Notes under the pieces: generated by a model | Database searches by the model: none | What the model saw: the letters and a program-made list of their open reading frames with translations, nothing else | Told to the model about the DNA's origin: nothing | Made by a program: the position numbers and the translations under genes | Assembly: GCA_036429605.1 (NCBI GenBank) | Contig: CM071591.1 | Location: 248,001-312,000, forward strand | Length of the DNA stretch: 64,000 nucleotides | Direction: 5' to 3' | From: Cladobotryum mycophilum | Taxonomy: Eukaryota > Ascomycota > Sordariomycetes > Hypocreales > Hypocreaceae | Shown: positions 57,194 to 64,000 of the stretch, one piece after another | Layout of the letters: each line of letters starts with the position of its first letter | Position numbering within the stretch: the stretch's first letter is position 1

Positions 57194-59830
57194 CTGGGCC
57201 AAAAGCACATGAATACCATTGCAACTTTCTGGGTGGTTCTATGACGTTCCGAGCGTTTCCCAACAGCCTCGCCCACTGACGGATACGACTGTCTGGTTGG
57301 CTGCATTTTCTAGCCTTGGAAGGACAGGCAAATGAGCTGCATCAAGGGCAAATGCGTCGAAGTGCCGAATGGTCGAGAGTTCTCGGCCACGATGGAAAGT
57401 GCTTTTGCAAAACGGGAGCCGGACGGATCGTGACAAGTGCGATAACTCATTGTTTGCAGATATATGCTGTGGCAAGGGGGCCCAAAAATGATGGGCTGTG
57501 TTCGCCAGGATCATGCGACGGTGTTTGTACGCATAACCTGAAATAAGAACGGATGAGACAAGTTTCCTAGTCGTCGACTTTAGAGATGAAGGAAAGAGAG
57601 TTCTAGTTCTGTCCTTGCACTGGGGAATGGCTTGGCTTTGAGGTGAACTGGGGCTGGTTATTTTGAACCAAGATTTCTTTTAGTTGTTACTGCAGAGGTC
57701 TGAACTACTTTGCAACGGTTAACTGAGAATGCTATTGCGTGTGTACTCTGAGAGAGGTTTTTAATGAAAATCGTACAAAATATAGTCTCATGACTACCCA
57801 CTAGATCCATTTGACGATTACAAAGTTCTCAGTGTCATACTTTCTGTGCAAGGCTTTGTCCTGCCAACATGAATTATCCCCTCATCCGAGTCACTCTCCG
57901 ACACCCGTATACTCCGCTATGGCGGCTATTTTGTGAGAGTGATTTGATAAGCTCGTGTTGAGCTTATGGTTGTTGTTCGCATAGAGGTAAGATGAGAGTA
58001 ATGGGATGGTAAGTGGAGGAAGTTTTATGCGACATTAATCATACGGTGCTTGGTTATGTTTCTCATCCACAAAATGATCATTCTAGATATAACTCGGATG
58101 CTGAACGAAGATCTGCGCCGCTAGTTGGGTAACTATAAGAAAAAAGAATATACAGAATGATCTTGGGATACCCAGCCCGTTGGTGGTTCTCAAGTAACCC
58201 GAGTTATCTGATGTGATGCTACATCAGCGACTTCCGGGGGATGGGGGTTTATTGGCACCCGTTTCGATAGAAGTGGTCTAATGCGGGTGTCGAATGCACT
58301 CTTTGGTGCTTTAATGCGGCAAACTTGGACCTTGCATCATCTGTACACGGTATCTAAATCATGTAGGATCTCGCGTATTGGGCTTCGAGACATCACCATC
58401 ATCATTGTTCGCCATCATCGCAAGTAAGCTGCAAGATGAGGGAAAAATTAAAGACGACGATGCGGCCAAAAAGGTTCATCTCCCGCACCGCATGAACCGT
58501 CAGCAACGGTAGTTACCAATAGCTCCAGCAGTCATCATCAAAAGCGCGGGCAGAATCCAGCATCAACGTGCAGATTCCCAAGCATCCGTGTATACTGACA
58601 AACATCGTGGCGCGCGGCACCTGGATGAATCTTATTAGTCTCGTCCATTTCTGGCAGTTCAGATCTGGATGCCAATCATGAGGTGGTGAGTGACTTGTTG
58701 CAGTGGGGTCTGCTGATGCCGATGATACAGCATCTTACACACCTACACGTGCCCCAGACGAGACCGTCTTACCCGCACGCCCGGCACCGAGTTCTGGTCA
58801 TTCATGCGCCCCAATCAAGGAGTGCCGCCGCCGTAGCTCCGCCAAGTCCTCCTGGTGATTCGGCTTTTCTGCTTCCAGAACGTCTTGTCTACTTGGGTCG
58901 AGGATGTGGCCAATCAACATACAATCTGGCCTGTCTGGGGGGACGGCAGCTAAGCAATGACAGGGGAGGGGGCCACCCGTCCAGGTAATCGGTCGCTAAC
59001 GTCTAGGCTCGATGGTTGACAGCTCAAAGACAAAGGTAACTTTGTCAGATGGATTTGGTTAGTTCGGCATGCGCTCAAGTTCATGTCTTAAACATCTCCC
59101 ATGAGCAGCACCAATGCCGCCCGCTGTTCCTTACTTTTGAAGCCTGATGAGGAGCGTAATATCCTATCGGCAGACGACGTCTTTTGATGCTGCCTCCCTA
59201 TGTAACATCATCTTATCTTGCATGAACCAAGGGCGTGGATTTTCTCCACCTGCGAGGATCGATAATGTTACCGTAGAATACGTACGCCAGGTTGGTGGCC
59301 CTGCATGTATAATTCCACGCATACATGGGTGCAGTGCAGCCAAGTAATTTGAACTGCGATAAGAAATGTCTGCTTGGTTGGTCCGAAACAGGAAGCCAAG
59401 TGAGAGGGTGCTATCATTTATTACCGTCCATGTTGGGTTGAGCCCCTATCAATTTGCACATGTGAACCTGCAACTTGCAATTTCTCGAGCTACCTTGTCT
59501 TTAGTTCGTCATAACGTTGCATCGCCTTCACAATCATGAGATGTTGACCCTGCGCCCCACGTGTCCAACGGTGCAAGTGAACTCGACGGTCACGATCATT
59601 GCTGCAACTGTCAGGGTCGTAGCAATGGATTGGACCCTTGATTATTATCATCTTCATGATCAAGATGGGGGCTTAATCATACCAACCCGTCATCATGCCA
59701 CTATGTTGGTCTCTGCAGTACACTTATATAAAGAGTATTGTCTTTCATTGTCTACATTGTCTTTTCTTGGATCATCTCCATCAGCATCTTCAATCATCTA
59801 AGCTTCCCAGTACATCACAGATAGGCCAAG
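57194..59830. other. intergenic between NLR-like and chitinase genes
   Basis: No supportable gene. A 25-nt word at 57241-57265 resembles 4153-4177 of AT block 1 with four transitions. Cys-containing short frames at 57316-57546 and the frame at 58683-58988 lack signal peptides or recognisable patterns. Confidence 0.5.
59725..59733 (+). promoter_or_regulatory. TATA-like box of chitinase gene
   Basis: TATATAAAG about 98-106 nt upstream of the ATG at 59831, followed by a CT-rich leader. Confidence 0.55.
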
Positions 59831-61224
59831 ATGCCTTCCACACTACTTTCGGCTTCATTTGCCGCCTTGCTAGCCCTACTGCCTGCTGCGCAGGCTGGGT
59901 TTGACCCAAACTCTGCCAAGAACCTGGCAGTCTACTGGGGTATGACATCAAGCAACCACTCTTTTGAACGATATAGAAAACAAAGGCTAACACCGACGCT
60001 TCCTAACTTGCAGGACAAAACTCCTATGGTCAAGTTGGCTCGCAACAGAGACTTTCATACTATTGCCAGAGTGGGTCCTATTCTATACGCCACGGATAAA
60101 AGCCTTTACTAACATATCATGCTTTGTCGTAGATGGCGCTGGAATTAACATCATCCCCATTTCCTTTTTGGAGTCCATTCGGAACCCGCTCATCAACTTG
60201 GCTAATGCCGGAGACAACTGCACAACCTTCCCCGGTACTCAGCTTCTCAACTGCCCTCAGGTCGAGTAAGTTTCAGCACCACCAAAGTATCTTGAGAGAG
60301 TAAACTAGCTAACTTGGGGCATCGCAGGGAGGATATCAAGGAGTGTCAATCCACCTATGGTAAGACAATCATGCTATCTATAGGCGGAGCTACCTACACC
60401 GAGGGAGGCTTCAGCTCGGCTTCCGTCGCAGTGGCAGCTGCGCAGAACATTTGGGCCATGTTTGGCCCAGTGCAGAGTGGCAACAGCGCGATGCGACCCT
60501 TTGGATCAGCCGTTGTGGACGGCTTCGACTTCGACTTTGAGTCGACAGTACAAAACATGGAACCCTTTGTGGAGGAACTCCGCACCTTGATTGATCAGGC
60601 CAGCGGCAAGCATTACCTCTCAGCGGCGCCTCAGTGCCCCTACCCCGATCTAGCTGATGAGTCTTTCATCAACGGCCAGGTCGACATCGATTGGGTCCAA
60701 GTTCAGTTCTACAACAACTTTTGCGGCGTCGGCCAATATCCTACTAACTGGAACTTCGACACCTGGGACAACTGGGCCAAGAACGTCAGTGCCAACAAGA
60801 ACGCCAAGGTGCTCATTGGTATCCCTGCCAACGTAGGTGGCGCTGGTGGAGGCTCTTATGCCCACGGCGCACAGCTCGCTGGTGCCATCAACAACGGCAA
60901 GACATACTCTAGCTTTGGCGGAGTCATGGCCTGGGACATGAGTCAGCTATTCAACAACCAGGGCTTCCTGGCTGAGATTCTCGGCGACTTGGGCAGTTCT
61001 CCTCCTCCTCCTCCCCCACCCACGACTACTACCACCTCCACCACGACCACCATGACATCGACCACCATGACGACCATCACCACCAAGCCCGCAGGCCCTA
61101 CCAACCCCCCGGCAGCGTTCCCCAATGGGGTCAATGCGGTGGTAATGGGTACACCGGCTCAACCCAGTGCATGGCTCCATACACCTGCGTCGCGCTCAGT
61201 GTCTGGTGGTCCCAGTGCGAGTAA
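59831..61224 (+). CDS. secreted GH18 chitinase with C-terminal CBM1 (one frame break)
   Basis: About 398 aa from four exons: 59831-59939, 60014-60070, 60133-60265 and 60328-61224. The signal peptide is 1-22 (ending PAAQA). Spliced, the N-terminus reads LAVYWGQNSYGQVG, the expected start of a class III-type GH18 barrel. The catalytic DGFDFDFE motif is at 164-171 with the acid Glu at 171. A P7 and Thr-rich linker follows (61000-61100). In the long frame the linker then runs into nonsense. One extra C in the C6 run at 61105-61110 instead leads to a full CBM1: WGQCGGNGYTG, then four further cysteines ending WWSQCE and TAA at 61224. The total is exactly 399 codons. Role: extracellular endochitinase for cell-wall remodelling, mycoparasitism or cuticle/nematode-egg attack. 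Confidence 0.87.
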
Positions 61225-63346
61225 GCAAGCAACAAGATACCGGCCTGCACCACAACTTGCACGGCTCTTATCCTCTATTCCTTTTATTGTATATAACTCC
61301 AATACCCAGGGGGAACACGAAATGGTGGGAAGAAATATGGGTGCCTCGGCTGGCACAGCATTCGTTACTTGGTCCACACGGGGCCATTGTCTTTACATTG
61401 TTTCTACCCTCGCTTTGAACATATTCTGGATTTTGTAAATAAACTGCAAATACGTTATTAAGATCTAATCTTACACAAGATCAACAAATAGTGCGTGAGA
61501 TGAGCCTTTGGAGCCTATGAGTAGAGCATCATCGTGATACAGAAGCATCATTCCTTTTTTTTTTAGTATGCAGGCGTGAATTAGTCCACGGTTAGATCAT
61601 CCTCCCTTCTTCTGCTTAGACCAATAGCAAATTCTAACACCGTCAATTCGTCCACCGTCTCTCGTTGGGGACACTCTGCTTGGGAACTGACTCAGCCAGG
61701 AGTAGTAATCCGAGTCCCTTGGTGTCGACCTTCAGCCCGCCCAATGGCTGTGCATGTTCAGCTATCATGACGATTCCTATCAGTGTCCCCCTTTGCTTGC
61801 GCCTTTGTGCTTTTACCCTAACTCCGAATTCTATGGCTGTGTTTTTTATTTGCCTGGATTAGTTTGCCCCTGAAATTATGCGCCAGCCTGTATGGGGTGC
61901 CGTGGGGAGTCGCGACGGCGTTCCCACATCACCATTATTATTCCTGACACCATACCAGAAATCCCCATCTCGGTAGGGCCATTATTCTTGGTCCATACAA
62001 GCTCGCTGGATACCACGAGTTCAGATACAGCGCCAACCGGAGATGGCTCCGAGCCTGGATCCACTTGAGTCGGTTTGTCATTTCCGTCATTTTGATGACC
62101 CTTCTTTCCTTAAGACGAAACAAGCAGAAATAGTAGGACCCAGGTCAGGTACCTCGAACCTCTGGGGATCTACCCACTCATGAACTCGTTTACATGACCC
62201 TAGAGCTACCCCTCACAACTTTTATATAAGAACTACCAGATTCGAATCCACTAGATCTTGGATGCAGCACCGTGGCATAATACAGCTAACCGTTTACATG
62301 ATTGAGAAAAGGTTCAACTTAATACGAAGCACGAACAATCGAGATCATTGTCTAACACACACTTTCCTGATATACACAACTAGCAAAACCCGCTCCAGAC
62401 CTACTTGTAGCGGACAAAGAGCAATGGTGATAGCTATTGAGCTATTTATTCTGCCATTTTCATGAATTAAACTGTGTATTTATTAGCTTTGATGGCCCAA
62501 CTAGTTTGCTAAACATCTAACGGCTTGGGTCAAGTGCATCGATCACAATAATCTAGTCTTCTTAGGTTTTCGGTTGTCACAGTGCTAACACCCGACGGCG
62601 TCCATATTTGCTTTTTCAATATCAGGGGCTAAGCGGAATGATGCCCACGGGATCGCCCGATGCGCCAAAGTGGTAACAAAGGATGCCATGTTCCAGTGTC
62701 AGTCAGTGGAAAAGGCAGAGATCAATATGGTCTTCTCTATTCCATATCTCTCTTGTTTACTTACTTCATGACTATTATATACCAGTTAGCTACTCTGCCT
62801 GGATTCTTCATTATCATTCTTAGATACCGGGTCTCTGGCAGTTGGCTCGATTACATATTAAGGTTTAGCTTTAGGCTGCTTTCCTGCCTTCTCCTGTAGG
62901 ATTGCTATGAATCATGAATCATTATCTGCTCGAATGGAGACAGTTGGTAAGACATCTCTTACTTTAGACATCAAGCTGTGCTTCAGGGGATGCCCAAAGA
63001 TATAAGTAGCCCCTTTGGTGTGTCAGGTACCAGTACATCATGATGTATATTGACAGAACGTAAATTGGGATGTTGGTGTATCCCATCCGTACCAAGAATC
63101 ACTTGTGCTGATGGGGTGGATGCATGGCTATGTTACATACCTCCAGCCAACGTCGTAGGGCTACATAGTGCCGTCGAATACGCCAATGATCCTTAGTTTG
63201 AGTTTAGATCGAGCGGTAGATGTCTTCGTTCCGAAGACTCACTCAAAGCTACTCGTATGAGATAAAAAGCGCCTTGTGCCTACTGGTACTGCAGCAGTCC
63301 CTCTCTTCTGCTTTGAACTGCCTACACTCTTGTCAATTCTGCAACT
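61225..63346. other. intergenic between chitinase and protease homologue
   Basis: No gene recognised. Several short frames have no signal peptide or domain. No tRNA could be folded by eye around the TTCGAATCC word near 62241. Confidence 0.5.
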
Positions 63347-64000
63347 ATGAACTTCGTCTTCAACCCTCTTCGGCTCGTTGCTTGCCTCTCTGTGGTGGCC
63401 GCACCCTTGGTATCCGCCATTATTGGCGGGTCTGCAGCCAAAGAAGGCCAATTCCCGAACATGGTCAGCGTTTGGCGGACGTCACACATCTTCGGTGGAA
63501 TACTCATCAACTCTCGCCAGGTAATCACGGCGGCGAGTTGCGTCCATGGCACAAATGCTACGGACTTTACGGTGCGCGCAGGGAGCTTAAGCCACGCCTC
63601 TGGCGGCAACCTGATTCATGTTGACAAGATCACTACCCATCCACTTTACATCAGCTCCACCTTCACTGAAAACATCGCAATCCTTGAACCGATTCAAGCA
63701 GTGGGGAACGTCCAGCCCATCAAACTCCCGGAGCCGTTTCGGAATCTCCGTGTTGGATCCACCACGACTGTAGCTGGCTGGGGCCCTACGTCTGAACGCG
63801 GAGCCTTATCCACCAGCCTTCAGTTTGTGAAAATGCCGATTGTTGAGCACAGCGAGTGCCAACAACAGTACTCTGGCTATCTCGATGTTATTAGGGAGGA
63901 ATTCTGTGCCGGTGTTGCCCAAGGTGGAAAAGGCTCCTGCGATGCAGGCACATTGGCTGCTGGCTTAATGGGGGACATGGGCGGGCCAGTCTTGCAAGGC
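63347..64000 (+). CDS. secreted S1 (trypsin-like) serine protease homologue lacking the catalytic triad, 5' part
   Basis: Open from ATG 63347 to the right edge (218 codons, no stop). The signal peptide is about residues 1-24 and the mature-like start is IIGGSAAKEGQFP, the normal S1 activation neo-N-terminus. The chymotrypsin fold is clear: FGGILINSRQVITAASC, TVAGWGP, and C-x-x-x-Y...EFCAG before the final loop. All three catalytic positions are changed: the His of TAAHC is S64, the Asp of the DIAIL motif is N109 (ENIAIL), and the nucleophile Ser of GDSGGP is M211 (GDMGGP). The His-to-Ser change needs three base changes, so sequencing error cannot explain it. It is thus a pseudoprotease by sequence. 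The 3' end lies outside the window; binding or inhibitory roles are inference. Confidence 0.85.
   Translation, partial: MNFVFNPLRLVACLSVVAAPLVSAIIGGSAAKEGQFPNMVSVWRTSHIFGGILINSRQVITAASCVHGTNATDFTVRAGSLSHASGGNLIHVDKITTHPLYISSTFTENIAILEPIQAVGNVQPIKLPEPFRNLRVGSTTTVAGWGPTSERGALSTSLQFVKMPIVEHSECQQQYSGYLDVIREEFCAGVAQGGKGSCDAGTLAAGLMGDMGGPVLQG

Noticed and set aside
4153..57265. A 25-nt word near 4153-4177 and 57241-57265 (21 matches, all four differences transitions).
   Set aside because: Too short: in a 64-kb window near-matches of this size are expected by chance, so I do not call a shared element or target site.
57316..57546. A 76-codon frame with several cysteines, and a 33-codon frame from 57332, considered as another secreted Cys-rich protein.
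   Set aside because: No signal peptide or plausible splicing to one.
18100..61224. Calling the TBC, SIN scaffold, Kcs1, oxidoreductase, NLR and chitinase genes pseudogenes.
   Set aside because: All are open apart from single-base changes at short, mostly G/C runs, and their total lengths become exact when corrected; error is more likely.
62225..62270. A TTCGAATCC word suggesting a tRNA T-arm.
   Set aside because: No pairing T-stem, anticodon arm or acceptor stem could be drawn around it on either strand.

Overview
This is nuclear DNA from a filamentous ascomycete, most likely a Sordariomycete and probably Hypocreales. The placement is inferred from gene content: many genes have one to five short introns (about 45-140 nt) with GTRAGT-type donors and CTAAC-like branch points. 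There are two very AT-rich blocks that look like repeat-induced point mutation (RIP) remnants. Fungus-specific families are present: a Cdc11/SnaD-type SIN scaffold, Kcs1, NACHT-WD40 and PNP proteins, and a GH18-CBM1 chitinase. No bacterial operon, CRISPR array, rRNA or tRNA was seen.

Layout. Positions 1-2.2 kb hold the 5' part of ALG2 (minus) and a probably peroxisomal enoyl-CoA isomerase/hydratase. From 3.2 to 5.35 kb lies the first AT-rich block. From 6.2 to 17.7 kb is an accessory, conflict-type region: a stand-alone RelA/SpoT-like protein, a small Cys-rich secreted protein, a truncated nucleoside-phosphorylase (PNP) module, a caspase-like C14 protein, and a large protein ending in a PNP domain. 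The last two are in the same frame, separated only by one TAG, and may be a single caspase-PNP protein. From 18 to 49 kb is a conserved core: TBC RabGAP, Cdc11/SnaD-like scaffold, a large S/T-P-rich protein with QSPW motifs, a 5.1-kb gene-poor gap, the inositol hexakisphosphate kinase Kcs1, a FAD oxidoreductase, an atypical Rho-type GTPase with a TAG at the conserved Trp of its G3 motif, ALG14, and the mitoribosomal protein mS23/Rsm25. From 49.5 to 64 kb the region is accessory again: an HNH protein, the second AT-rich block, a NACHT-WD40 NLR-like gene, a GH18 chitinase with a CBM1, and the start of a secreted S1 protease homologue that has lost all three catalytic residues.

How the genes may fit together. 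ALG2 and ALG14 both act in lipid-linked oligosaccharide assembly at the ER. The TBC, SIN-scaffold and GTPase genes concern trafficking, septation and polarity. The PNP, caspase, NACHT-WD40 and RelA/SpoT-like modules are all classes used in cell-conflict or regulated-death systems.

Caution on sequence quality. At least nine positions in seven genes need a single-base gain or loss to keep a conserved frame, and most lie in G/C runs of 5-6. Restoring one base at each site makes every total an exact multiple of three. I read this mainly as homopolymer-length error in the assembly, so I annotate these genes as intact across the breaks and not as pseudogenes. The two in-frame TAG codons are substitution-type events and are treated separately.
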